Positions 1 through 14,554 of a DNA stretch of 20,000 bases are shown one piece after another. The notes under the pieces were generated by a model. That model did no database searches. It was not told where the DNA came from and saw only the letters and a program-made list of their open reading frames with translations. Source of the stretch: Armadillidium nasatum (lineage: Eukaryota; Arthropoda; Malacostraca; Isopoda; Armadillidiidae); the NCBI GenBank assembly GCA_009176605.1, contig SEYY01021880.1:1-20000 (forward strand). The letters are read 5' to 3'. The first letter of the stretch is position 1, and each line of letters opens with the position of its first letter. The translations under genes and the position numbers were made by a program.

Positions 1-3469
<3,469 letters not shown>

Positions 3470-4668
3470 TTACTGCCGATCAATTTAATAAATTTCGATG
3501 TTCAACATCACTAATGGCTTTCTTCTAGTTCTGGTGAACTTGCCTTCTATTTTCGATCCAGTCTGACCTTGAGGAGAGGATGCAACTCCTACTCGTTTCT
3601 CTGGCCGTCTTAGAGATTAACCCAATATTCTAAAACATTTTCGTAACTTCTAATAATTGTTCTTACATTGTTAGACTCTTTCCAACTCTGGGTTCATCCA
3701 AACATCTTCTTACCTCAGTATCCTCTTCTAACTCCAAGTATTCTGTGGGAACGACCCCTGATTATTGCAAGGAAACATTTGTATCGTTTCGGTGTATCAA
3801 TCTCTCAGACTTGTGGTCGTACTTTTTGATTTCTTGTGGAATGACTATTGCTTCCTCGAAGGAGTCTCTTGGAAGTTATTCTTTCTGGCATGGAGGAGCA
3901 CATTCCATATTCATTCCCTTCAACTAAATGAAACAAACCTTGTTTATTTTTAATTGCTTGTTCTAGTGCTATTTTCCTACAGGATACACTCTTCAGGAAT
4001 TTTCGTCGTCTTTAAGCTCTAGGAACTCACCACTTATATTTCATCCCAGAATAGCTCAAAATATATTCTTCATAACACCAAAGACATCGAAAACTCTTTT
4101 CTCCAATAGAAAATGTAATAATCTCTTTGGTTCCTCTTAACGTGCTCTTTCTGGAATTTGGAAAAAAAATGTCAACTCTAATTTTGTTTCTTCCTCTTTC
4201 CCTCCTCTAATATCTTTTGAGGGTACAACTGAGATCTTGCCTTCAACTCTACGCAAAAACTTTTGCCTTTAATTCCACCTTAGACGATTCCAGAGATATT
4301 CATCCTGCTTCAACCCCTCCAACTCATTTATAACAAATATTATAATTTTTTCCAAATTCGGCACTCTTTAATCTTTAAACTAAGAGTGCGTACGGTCCTG
4401 ATGGTACTTCCTATGGGTTTTAAAACATTTCCTTCTCAGCTTGCACCCTGCCTTAGTAAATTATTTCGCCCTTGACTTTCTGCTTCAACCTTCTTGTTGG
4501 AAATGTGTGCTCATTAATTATGTGCCCAGAAAGGGGAACCCCTCTCAAACCTTTAATTATAGTCCTTTTTTAAAAATCTCCTATCTTTCCAAACTATCGA
4601 ATTTATACTGTACAGGAAGATTTGGAAACATCTCAATTCTGATCTTATTTCTGATCGACAGTATGGAA
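3470..4668 (+). mobile_element. Jockey-like LINE copy E, heavily decayed internal fragment
   Basis: This stretch aligns colinearly with about 17925-18910 of LINE copy C. The match begins at the remains of the endonuclease GDFNV motif (about 3498-3515) and the following CTTTCTTCTAGTTCT stretch. It continues through the linker, the piece around 4170-4300 (ATTTTGTTTCTTCCTCTTTC here, ATTTTGCTTCTTCCTCTTTC in copy C), and the RT entry region around 4385-4460. The last match is the segment encoding ISDRQYG at about 4640-4664. After that the sequence changes abruptly to the Polinton-like element. Stops and frameshifts are very frequent, and many C-to-T and G-to-A differences from copy C suggest long neutral decay. 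Short open frames inside it are accidental. The missing 3' half is not found on the far side of the Polinton relic within this window. Confidence 0.8.
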
Positions 4669-4683
4669 ATATTGAAAGCGGAT

Positions 4684-4961
4684 CGCTTAATAACATGTGA
4701 AAATATTCAGGTAGGAAAGTAAAGGAAAGATTACATAAAGGTGTCAATAGTTTATATAAGGTCTGTAAGCAACATAATGTAGATTAAATGAAGCATAAAA
4801 CTACAAAAGACAGAATTGCAGCGGATGACTTATTAACAAGATAAACTAGTGAAATTGTTCTAGATGGCAATGAACCGGATTAATTACGAAAATTTGCAAG
4901 ATTAGTAGCAGGTGTTTTTTGAATGAAATCAAGATTTGGAATAGGTTTATCAAAAACGTAA
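4684..4961 (+). pseudogene. Phospholipase A2-like capsid-associated domain, broken
   Basis: One frame (phase of position 4761) reads as the remains of a short protein. The codons at 4761-4787 give V-C-K-Q-H-N-V-D followed by a stop. This resembles the C-x-x-H-D-x-x-Y catalytic signature of virion phospholipase A2 domains, with the Asp after the His changed to Asn and the Tyr replaced by TAA. Further on, HKTTKDRIAADDLL (about 4794-4836) looks like the segment that follows the PLA2 motif in these elements. In-frame stops lie at 4785, 4842, 4878 and 4920, and the frame closes at 4959-4961. In parvoviruses such a domain helps the particle cross the endosomal membrane; here the role is inferred only. 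The upstream half, including the calcium loop, is not recognisable. The gene sits just before the integrase, as expected for the element. The call depends on a short motif, so confidence is moderate. Confidence 0.5.
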
Positions 4962-4984
4962 AAATGAGCTCACGGATATGGCTC

Positions 4985-5935
4985 AGAAAAATTGAAAGAA
5001 ATATATTATTATCCTCAAACTGGATTTTTGGGAATAAACGACTTGATATCAAAAAGTGGATTATCATATAAAATAGTTACAGATTGTTAAGTTGTCAGAA
5101 TGTATACACTACATAAACCGATAAGACGTAAAATTGAAACAAAAATGTAATTGTGCCTAGTGTTGACTATCAGGGGCAAGCTGGTTTAGTAGATCTGAAA
5201 AAATATAAATTTCAGAATAAAAATATAAAACATAAATTAGCAACTACATATTTATTCAGTAAATACACTTGGGTTACTCTTATTAAAAAAACTGGAAATG
5301 ATATTTCGGAAGCATTTCAAAATATATTTAAGTAAAGAATACCTTGAAAAATTCATACAGAATTTAAAAAATAAACCAACTCAAGAATTATTCAAAATCC
5401 ATAGATAAATTGGGTCGCTCCAGAGAACGAAACGATAGTTCAAGTCGTAGAGAAATAAAATAAAATCTAAAATGTGGAAGTATTTTACCGAAAGGAAAAA
5501 GAAATGGATTAATATTCTTCCAGACATAGTATAAAATTATGATACAAGTTATCAAAGAAGTATTCAAATAACTCTTCAAACTAAATTAAGCAAGCGAATA
5601 ATAGATATTTGTGCATGAAAATTTATTTTTTTCGGTACGACTAAACTTTGAAAGTCGAAATTTGAAATAGACAATAAGGTAAGAAATAGTAGAAAATCAA
5701 AGATTTTAGAAAAGGTTATCTTCCAAACTTTGCAGAAGAAATATTTATTATAGCTGAAGTATTGAAAACAAATCCTGTAACTTACAAAATAAGAGTCGTG
5801 ATTAAGGAAGGGATTATCGGAAAATTTTGCGAACAAGAAATGGTTAAATATGAAATTTGAGATTGGAAAAATATTAAAAAGCAATAAAGGGAGAATATTG
5901 GTTAAATGGAAAGGATACAATACAATATCTTGAAT
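4985..5935 (+). pseudogene. Polinton-type integrase with chromodomain, multiply frameshifted
   Basis: This is the remains of an F54H12.3-like integrase, which would insert element DNA into the host chromosome. In order I see four parts. An N-terminal segment at about 5004-5150 (YYPQTGFLGINDLISKSGLS) contains a stop at 5085. The start of the DDE/rve core at 5153-5335 includes YLFSKYTWVTLIKKTGNDIS. A stretch at about 5340-5700 is so damaged that only scraps such as KMWKYFTE and WINILPD remain. A C-terminal region at about 5714-5935 carries TNPVTYKI and the chromodomain core ILVKWKGY (5895-5918). Where the family has its first catalytic Asp (QAD), this copy reads QAG. A TGA at 5931-5933 stands where a Trp is expected in the chromodomain. 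At least three changes of frame are needed to follow it. Gypsy-type chromointegrases are an alternative, but the flanking genes favour the Polinton type. Confidence 0.75.
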
Positions 5936-5964
5936 GAATGAAAAAAAAAACTTAACGAAAATCT

Positions 5965-6045
5965 AGAACGCGAAATGGCTTTCTATTTACTGTTTGCGAA
6001 ACCGATATACTATGTAAAACAGAACGCGAAACGGCTTGCTGTTTA
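5965..6045 (+). repeat. Two 25-bp direct repeats with three GCGAAA boxes
   Basis: AGAACGCGAAA-T-GGCTT at 5965 onward recurs as AGAACGCGAAA-C-GGCTT at 6021 onward. The 25-bp copies (5965-5989 and 6021-6045) differ at three positions. A third GCGAAA with CCG after it lies between them at 5996. The repeats sit in the gap between the integrase remnant and the next ORF, where an upstream control region could lie. A regulatory role is inference only. Confidence 0.6.
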
Positions 6046-6147
6046 GCAATTTTTTCTTCTATAATAAATTTCAAATGTTAAAATCGAACAAAAGTCCAAC
6101 TTAGTAAATATTAGAAAGAAACTTCATAAACTATTTTTGAAGAGAAA

Positions 6148-6315
6148 ATGGGTGAACAAGATATCTATCCCGAAAGTGCTAAAATACTTCAACCTTTACT
6201 CGAACCTATTATGGATATAACTATGCATCAAAAAGAAATACATCAAAGTCAACCTTCTAAAACTACAAGTAGAACATCTTTAGCTATTGAAGATGTACTA
6301 AATATGATACGTTGA
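6148..6315 (+). CDS. Short ORF of the Polinton-like element, 55 codons
   Basis: An ATG at 6148 opens a frame ending in TGA at 6313-6315, beginning MGEQDIYPESAKILQPLLEP. It lies between the integrase remnant and the gene beginning near 6440, on the same strand. The composition is polar, with a Gln/Ser/Thr-rich middle and no membrane segment. It may be the N-terminal part of the following gene, since IEDVLNMI near its end looks like ordinary protein, or a small separate gene. I do not recognise its function. It stays open over its length while surrounding sequence has frequent stops, which is weak support for real coding origin. Confidence 0.4.
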   Translation: MGEQDIYPESAKILQPLLEPIMDITMHQKEIHQSQPSKTTSRTSLAIEDVLNMIR

Positions 6316-6439
6316 ACTTAGGAAATATATTTAATAAGTATTTGAAAACAATGTCCTCTTATAATAAATATGACAACGCAATTGATTGAAGGAAGTATCG
6401 ATTTTAATTAAGCAATGAAATTGTTAAAATATATGGCAA

Positions 6440-6965
6440 TAACTTAATTATCAAGCAAAACAATTCATAGGTACTGAAGGTTTACGTAAATTCCTAACCT
6501 TGAAAAATCCTAGAGATGTTTTAATCGATTATGATGCCTTTAAGAAAGTAATGATTCAAACAAAAGCGTTTCTAAAAGATGATGAAAATGTTAAATCCAA
6601 CAGAGGTAAGAAATATGAGGATTTCAGAAAACCGATATAAAATAAATATAAAATAATCGAAGATGTAAAAAAATCAAAATCAAAATTACGTCGGAGAGTA
6701 AGAACACCAAGAATAAGTAGTATTGAAGACATATATCTAACAAAGAACATCGAGAAACAAAGTTCGGGATTTAAATGTTTAACTTTAGATTCTAATGAGC
6801 TTGTTAATAGACAGAATATTATTTTCAGAAATTAAATCAGGTAACACTAACGTTTTTAATGAGCTACAAGCTATAAATGATGAACTGCTAAGATTAGGTA
6901 TATTCGATAAAGATATAATAGAATCTTTAAATATATTTTTCTTCTCTACAATAAAAAAGCATTGT
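6440..6965 (+). pseudogene. Polinton-like element gene of unknown function, broken
   Basis: Two conserved-looking blocks are present. The first, starting near 6450, reads KQFIGTEGLRKFLTLKNP and continues through YDAFKKVMIQTKAFLKDDE until a TAA at 6638-6640. The second, near 6775-6960, carries SNELVNRQNI and, after a frameshift near 6820, GNTNVFNELQAINDELLRLG. I associate both blocks with one uncharacterised protein found beside integrase and capsid-like genes in F54H12-type elements of arthropods and cnidarians. The stretch between them is Lys/Arg-rich (KKSKSKLRRRVRTPR), which could bind nucleic acid or be a cleavage or nuclear-import segment; that is inference. There is at least one internal stop and one frameshift, so no full protein can be made. 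Function unknown. Confidence 0.5.
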
Positions 6966-7029
6966 GTTATCTAGTAATACATCTAATTTTAAGAAAATTT
7001 TTTATCCATCTATAATATTTGATAAGGAA

Positions 7030-7618
7030 AAGAAAAATTAAATATAAATATGCATCATTCAGTAACAAATTTCGATGAGTCAAATAATAAATATTTGAAA
7101 TAATATTTTCAACAGATGTTTATGAAATCAAAAAGATTAATAAGTACATTATAAAACAACATGCTAAAAATAATCATCCAGAAGCATTTATCATAGAAGC
7201 AAACAACATAACTTTGAAATGTTATTCACATTAAGGAATGAAATATTAAAATTTACTTTAATCATAATCAGTTATTGAATAAACTTTTAGGATTTAGAAG
7301 AGATATCATTAAGAGAATTGGTGAATACATGAGGGAGGGGAAACATTGTTGATATTTTATCAGTAAATTCTATTTTAGTTAATTGCGATATTATAGAAGG
7401 TTCATATCTTAATGGAGTGCAAGAACCAGTTTTGTATAGTTTCTTTCCCGATGTTCCTCCTGGTTATAAAATGAATGAAAAACCTAATACAGTAGTATAT
7501 CTGCCGGTTAATTCCAACTATTAATTCAATTCATATTTGGCTTACTGATCAAAATCTTAAACCATTGAATCTTCGAGGAGAGATAATTACTATTCGATTA
7601 CATTTAAAATCAACATAA
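7030..7618 (+). pseudogene. Probable minor structural gene of the Polinton-like element, broken
   Basis: The clear part is 7345-7618. Frame 1 reads VNSILVNCDIIEGSYLNG, then PVLYSFFPDVPPGYKM and VVYLPV. After a one-base shift near 7512 the frame reads IWLTDQNLKPLNLRGEI and ends TIRLHLKST with TAA at 7616-7618. Weaker upstream scraps at about 7110-7220 (IKKINKYIIKQHAKNNHPEA) and KLLGFRRDII near 7280 fit the same family. The protein normally lies directly upstream of the F54H12.2-like capsid gene, and here the gap to that gene's ATG is 22 bp. The beta-rich pattern and position suggest a minor capsid or penton-like part. This is inferred from context, and I cannot name the protein. Confidence 0.6.
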
Positions 7619-7640
7619 ACTTTTTTTTCGAATGTAATAA

Positions 7641-8960
7641 ATGGAGTATAATTTAAATTGGAAGGAATCTTTAGAAATTGATGATTCAATTAAAAGATTC
7701 GAATATCGTGATTATGAACCTTTTACAGGAACTAATTTAAATAAATCTACTGATATAAGAATATCAATTCAAAATCAGGATGAATTTTTATTACATTCTA
7801 GAAGTTATATTTATATAGAAGGATCTTTAAAAAAGGAAGACGGATCAAAGTTTGAGAAAGATCATCTTGAAAATTGAACTGGAGCAGGAAAAGAATTATA
7901 CATAAATTTAATTAATAATGGAATTATGTATTTATTTTCAAGAGTTGATTACCAACTTGGAAATGAAAACATTGAAGGATATTCAAATCCTGGGCAAACG
8001 TCAACTATGAAAGGATTTTTAACATACCCTATCAATTATTCAGAGGGCATGAATTTTATGTGGGCCCCTGATAAATGTGATAAAATATGTCCAAAAATTA
8101 ATAATTCTGGATATATGGAGAGACATAATTACTTATTTAAAAACGCATTAGGAAATTTTAGCTATTCCTTTAAATCATATATTCGGATTTTGCGAAAATT
8201 ATGACAAAGTAATTTATGGAATAAAACATCAATTAACTTTGAGAAGAAAAGAACATGATAACGATGCTATATTAAAATCGCCTGAAAAAGACAGTGAAGG
8301 TATTTATAAAGTTCCAGATGGTAAAATTATTTTATCAAAAATAGTTTGGAGAATTCCACATGTAACCCTTACAGATAAATATATGATTAAGTTAAGTAAT
8401 GATATTCAGAACAAAATAGTTTTAAATGTTAATTTCTTAAACAGACAGTGTGAATCTGTAGAAGTAAATCAAGGACAAAAACAATTCGATTGGAGATTAA
8501 ATGTAACAGCTGGATCAGAAAAACCTAGATTTATAGTAGCTTTTCAAGAAACCGAAAGACGATAATCAAGTTATGAATCCAGCTATATTTGATCATTGTA
8601 ATTAACTAACGCTTTTGTTCGATTAAATAGCGAAGATATCCAGAAATGGATCTTCAACTTGATTTTAATGAAAATCATTATACAACTGCTTATAAAATGT
8701 TATCGGATTATTTTAATCATATACTTTATAAAGAAAAAAATTGTTCTATTACTTTATTAGAATACCGGAATTTGTATCCATTGCTAGTATTTGATGTAAG
8801 TAAACAATCTGAAAAATTAAAAAATTCAGTTACAGATATTAAAATAACAGCGGCTTTTCAAAAGAATATATCAAAACCTACAAAGGCTTATGCATTAGTA
8901 TTATCAGAAAGAATTTTAAAATTAGAATCCGATGGAAATAAAATGAATATCGTTTATTAG
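7641..8960 (+). pseudogene. F54H12.2-like capsid-type protein, one stop and three frameshifts
   Basis: This is the best-preserved gene of the element, about 440 codons from ATG 7641 to TAG 8958-8960. The N-terminal part (7641-8174) reads DYEPFTGTNLNKSTDIRISI, later GIMYLFSRVDYQLGNENIEG, interrupted by a single TGA at 7875-7877. Near 8175 the frame shifts by one base. The middle (about 8176-8555) holds FGFCENYDKVIYGIKHQLTL and, further on, EKPRFIVAFQETE. It shifts again near 8555 and near 8640. The C-terminal part (about 8646-8957) includes EYRNLYPLLVFDVSKQSEKL and ends in VVY-like IVY. I recognise these blocks as the F54H12.2 family, abundant in arthropod, cnidarian and nematode genomes, which I take to be the major capsid-type protein of Maverick-like elements. 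The capsid role comes from family knowledge and context. The breaks make this copy non-functional. Confidence 0.8.
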
Positions 8961-8974
8961 TTTTTTTTCTCTTA

Positions 8975-8997
8975 AATAAATGAAATATTATTTCATT
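8975..8997 (+). terminator. Candidate poly(A) signal overlapping a short perfect hairpin
   Basis: AATAAA lies at 8975-8980, 15 bp after the TAG of the capsid-like gene. It overlaps an inverted repeat: AATGAAAT (8979-8986), loop ATT, ATTTCATT (8990-8997). The position fits 3' end formation of the capsid transcript. In such AT-rich DNA both motifs could arise by chance. Confidence 0.35.
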
Positions 8998-9260
8998 CAA
9001 TGTAGAAAAATAACAGAAACTGAAAATCTTCAAAAGGTTATGACATCGAAAAGTAATGCCCATCCTTTCCTTCTCCATTTACCCAAATACACCATCCATC
9101 AAGATTAAACAACCAAGGTGACATTTTTACGCCACTGTCTCAGCTCTACTCCTTCTTTTATACCAATCAGTAAGTTCCCTCTTCACTCTTACTACGATAT
9201 ACAATTTTCATGAAAGATTTAATCCCTATAATTAAATTATAATTAAATTAAATTATATAA

Positions 9261-9480
9261 ATAATCCCTCCTACTTCCCACCCTTCCCTCAATACCTCGA
9301 GCAACTTCATCCTACATTCCCTATCACATGCTTTGTACAAAATCCTGGTCCACACATCTACCAAAATAAAACAATAATCTTCCTCCCACTTCTCACCTTT
9401 CCCTCAATACCTCGAGCAACTTCATCCTACATTCCCTATCACATGCTTTGTGTAAAATCCTGGTCCACACATCTCCTACC
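9261..9480 (-). repeat. 115-bp tandem duplication inside LINE copy B
   Basis: A block of about 100 bp occurs twice, at about 9261-9362 and 9374-9480, offset by 113-115 bp. The cores CAATACCTCGAGCAACTTCA and CATCCTACATTCCCTATCAC match exactly, as does the following ATGCTTTGT. On the minus strand each copy reads VWTRILYKACDRECRMKLLE or close to it, which corresponds to RT motif A (usual form KAYDRV). Few differences separate the copies, so the duplication is younger than most damage in this LINE. Confidence 0.85.
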
Positions 9481-10923
9481 TCTCTAAAGTCTTACTGTTC
9501 TTTACCCGGTCCCTCTCTTTATAATTATTTCACTCTTTATTCTAATACCCCCTCTTAAATCTGCCCTATCACACTCGGCAGAGTTATCCCCCTATAATTT
9601 TTACACATTATTTTTTCCCCTTTTTCTTTAAGCATAGACACAAAACAAGTACCTGGCCATTTCTGAGGCACTATCTCTTTTCACCAACACGCATTGAACA
9701 TAATGACCATCCTTTCAACCTCCTTATCATTTTGCCATATACACCGTCCGTACATGCTGACGTTCCCTTTTTCACTTTTAACAGAGCTACTTACACCTCC
9801 TCCCTACTAATACTCCTCTCCTCTTCTCCAGTCACTATTCCTTTATTATTCCTTACTGCTTCCCCTTCTTTATTCTTCCTCTCCACCTTCAACAATTACT
9901 AAAGTATTCTTTATCTCTTTCCTATCTCTTTCTCACCTTGCAGTAACTCACCATCCCCTCCTTCACACCCTCCTCCTGCTCTTCTCTTCCTCTCCTCACC
10001 CTATTTACCCCCTTCCAAAATATTTTACCTTCTCTCCTTAAAATTTTCTGCTATCTTTCTGTCCCACTGCTCTTTCACTCTTCTTTTTGCCCTCTTATCC
10101 TCCTTCTTTACCTCCCTCTTCACCTACCTCCACCTCTTTTTATATTCCTCCCAATCCCTACCCTACTTCGTAACCAAATACCTGTTAAAGGCTTCCTTTT
10201 TCGTTTTCATTAAATTTCGCAGCTCTTCATTCCACCACTCATTCCCATTTCGTCTACCGCTTCCTATTTTCTTCATCTCACGCACCCTTCTAGAAACTTC
10301 AAGTAAGACTCCATTCAATTTACTTCATTCTTCTTCCACTTTTTCGACCTCACCCATCATTACCTCCCCTTACTTCTCTCTTATCCTTTTTATGTAGTCT
10401 CCACCAATCTTTCCACACTCATCACCTCTATCGCGTTCTCCCTCACTCTCTCCCAACCTCCCTTTAACTTTGACTCTAGCCACTATCAAGTAGTGGTCCG
10501 AGATATTCATCGCAGATCCTTTTAATAAATTAACATCTGACAGTCTACTCCTCCCTTCCCATTTCTCTCACACATAATCCAAAAGTCTCCCCTCCACATT
10601 CAAACCATTCACCTACTCACCCATGTATATTCATAAATGCCTAATTTTTCAAAAACAATATATTACCCATCATCAGACCACTTGCTTCATCCAGCAAGGT
10701 CAATTCGGTCTCATTTTCCATTTACCATTTCTTCTCCAAACAACTATACTATTTTATTCACACTTTTATTTCCCACCCTCGCATTCAAGTCACCAAACAG
10801 ACAAACATGATCCTTGTTATCAAAACTCCTAACATACTCACTCCCAACTCTCCCAAAATGCCCGTCTCTCTTCCTCCCGTTGGTTCCCATCACTGGTGCA
10901 AACTCATATATAAATACCCAATC

Positions 10924-11247
10924 TCATCTTAACCTTAATCTTGCCCATACTATTCTGGACTCCATATTTCCTTTCCCTTTTACACATCTCCACCACTCAT
11001 CTCTCATTACAGTTGACACTCCCTCCATTGCTCTAATCCTCTCATTCACTACTGCGTAAATCCCTTTGTATTCCCCAAAGGATAATTCTTCTTCATTCTT
11101 CAATTTCGTTTCTGTTAATGCCACAACATATATCCTTCTTTCCTCCATCATCGTCAACACTTCCTCCCTCTTTTCATCTTCATTCACCACTCTTGCATTC
11201 AGTGTTCCCACTTTCCAAACCTTAGATTTCCACGTCTTTCCAACCAT
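10924..11247 (-). pseudogene. LINE copy B endonuclease N-terminus
   Basis: An open stretch of 107 codons starts at the likely true ATG of the LINE ORF at 11247 (MVGKTWKSKVWKVGTLNARV). It shows the N-terminal motifs of AP-like endonucleases, which nick target DNA to prime reverse transcription: GTLNAR (usual GTWNVR) and ALTETKLK with the catalytic Glu kept. GIYAVVNERIRAMEGVSTVM follows. Downstream, past a stop, the domain continues in pieces: GDLNARVG at about 10773-10796 and the catalytic SDH at 10493-10501. The key residues remain although the frame is lost, which suggests fairly recent inactivation compared with copy E. Confidence 0.75.
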
Positions 11248-11581
11248 TACTTTACATTACACTCCCTAACTCACAAGAACTCTAAAGTTTTATGGTGGGA
11301 CCCACTTCCTGATTATACTACCAACCCCTTGAGGCCCCCACAGCCTATGCTAATGAACCACCCTTCTCAACTTAAAAAAAAAACAAATCGATCAAACACT
11401 CACACGCTCTCAAACTTTGTTCATCTCCGAAGTTAAATCCCAACATAAATCCTTAAAATTTACTTCCCTAGTTTGAAAAGTTAATTTTACTATTTTAATT
11501 TTCCCCAAACACGTATCTCATACCTTAAAACCTCAATTCCCACTCCCCAATCTACTATTAATTTCCCCAATCAACAAACTC

Positions 11582-12205
<624 letters not shown>

Positions 12206-12305
12206 TTTTCACACTTACTATATTATTATTATTATTAATAATAATTAATTATTATTATTACTATTATTATTATTAATTATTATTATTTTTATTATTATTA
12301 TTATT
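12206..12305. repeat. (ATT)n microsatellite, imperfect
   Basis: An ATT/TTA triplet array with several phase breaks and single-base changes, including AATAATAATTAATT near 12236. It directly precedes the LINE C-terminal fragment. Confidence 0.9.
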
Positions 12306-12438
12306 TAAGAAGGCCAGACAAGCTGTTACATTCAAATCAGCAAAACTATTTAACGACCTACCAACAGAAATTAAAAATAAAAAATCTTTGAAAGCTTTTG
12401 CACTCATTATTAAAAAGTATTATCTTAACCAGTACTAA
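12301..12438 (+). pseudogene. C-terminal fragment of a CR1/L2-like LINE ORF2
   Basis: An uninterrupted frame of 45 codons ending in TAA at 12436-12438. It reads KKARQAVTFKSAKLFNDLPT and then EIKNKKSLKAFALIIKKYYL. The pattern (F-x-S/G-x-K-L-W/F-N-x-L-P, then SL-x-x-F-x-x-x-x-K-x-Y-L) is the conserved C-terminal end of CR1/L2/jockey-type ORF2 proteins, with Phe where Trp is usual. The 5' side is ATT repeat, so it looks like a normal 5'-truncated LINE insertion. Its 3'UTR would follow and may reach 14437. Confidence 0.65.
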
Positions 12439-12616
12439 TTATTTCCTGTTCGCTTCTTATTAAAGTTAGTACTAGTCTTATCAGTGTTATTAAGGTCTAT
12501 ATTATTAATACAATTATTATAATTATCGTTACTACTAGTAATGTTATTACTATGTTACATCTTAGTATTATCTTTGTTTATATTACTTTTTGCCGCTATT
12601 ATTATTATTATTATTA

Positions 12617-12651
<35 letters not shown>

Positions 12652-12942
12652 TATTATATTTTATTATTATTATTATTATTTTATATTATTATTATATTAT
12701 TATTATTATTATTATTTTTATATTATTACTATTATTATTGTTCTTATTTAATTATTACTATTATTATTATATATTACTATTTATTATTATTTTATTATTA
12801 CTATTATTATTATTATATTATTTCTTTTTGCCTATCATTAATATTCCTTATTATTATTTAATTATTATTAAACACTATTATTATTATTTTGCTTATTTTT
12901 TTATTGTTTTATTATTATTATTGCCATATTTTATATTATATA

Positions 12943-12989
<47 letters not shown>

Positions 12990-13075
12990 TATATTATTAT
13001 TATTAATAGCATTATTATTTATTCTTTATTCTTGTCTATTATTATTATTTTTATTATTATTTATTTATTTATTGT
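12439..13075. repeat. Expanded and degenerate ATT repeat field
   Basis: About 150 bp of low-complexity AT-rich sequence (12439-12594) leads into dense ATT/TTA triplet repeats with scattered C, G and phase changes to about 13075. Open frames here give only Tyr/Ile/Leu runs and are not genes. Confidence 0.9.
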
Positions 13076-13228
13076 TTTACTCCTTTCCGTTTCTCCCTCT
13101 CACTATCTCTCTTCCCCTGCATTTCATGAGAAAGAGAAAAAGCCGAACAAACCATCTGGAACCTATAAACCTGAACCGATTCTAAAACTTTGTCTTGGGG
13201 AAAAATTTATTTATTCTCTAAACCACAC

Positions 13229-13269
<41 letters not shown>
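13076..13269 (+). other. Unique insert ending in a 38-bp poly-A
   Basis: About 156 bp of mixed sequence (13076-13231: CTCTCACTATCTCTCTTCCC, then CATGAGAAAGAGAAAAAGCC and more) sits inside the ATT field and ends in a run of 38 A (13232-13269). This looks like a retroposed RNA with its tail, or an island left between expanded repeats. No tRNA-like promoter boxes were recognised, so I cannot call it a SINE. The stretch to 13338 is also non-repetitive. Confidence 0.4.
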
Positions 13270-13270
<1 letters not shown>

Positions 13271-13338
13271 ATTGTTGTTGGCTCTACAGCGAGTTATTTA
13301 CTATCTTTGAAATAATGAATGCAGACTTTAAAGTAATA

Positions 13339-14554
<1,216 letters not shown>

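Larger units (their letters stand above)
4669..8997 (+). mobile_element. Polinton/Maverick-type (F54H12-like) virus-like transposon relic
   Basis: One plus-strand cluster of decayed genes belongs together by family. It comprises a PLA2-like fragment, a retroviral-type integrase with C-terminal chromodomain, one short ORF, a gene of unknown function, a probable minor structural gene, and a capsid-like gene. The integrase and capsid-like genes resemble the neighbouring C. elegans proteins F54H12.3 and F54H12.2, which are known as products of a Maverick/Polinton element. No protein-primed DNA polymerase B, packaging ATPase or maturation protease is visible, and neither end shows a terminal inverted repeat. 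The relic is therefore a partial piece of about 4.3 kb, where full elements are usually 15-20 kb. Both outer limits are approximate and are set by the broken LINEs on each side. All larger genes carry stops and frameshifts, so the element is inactive. The family assignment is from memory of protein patterns; no search was run. Confidence 0.75.

Noticed and set aside
5576..5920. Minus-strand open frame of 114 codons with hydrophobic residues
   Set aside because: It lies antisense to the integrase C-terminus and chromodomain, whose motifs on the plus strand are clear.
4985..5935. Gypsy-type LTR retrotransposon as the source of the chromodomain integrase
   Set aside because: No LTRs, gag, protease or RT nearby; the surrounding genes fit a Polinton-type element.
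4684..8997. Integrated densovirus as the source of the PLA2-like motif
   Set aside because: No NS1-type helicase is visible, and an integrase plus F54H12.2-like capsid gene are in the same cluster.
9261..9480. Long terminal repeats
   Set aside because: The two copies are only about 115 bp apart in tandem and lie inside LINE coding sequence.
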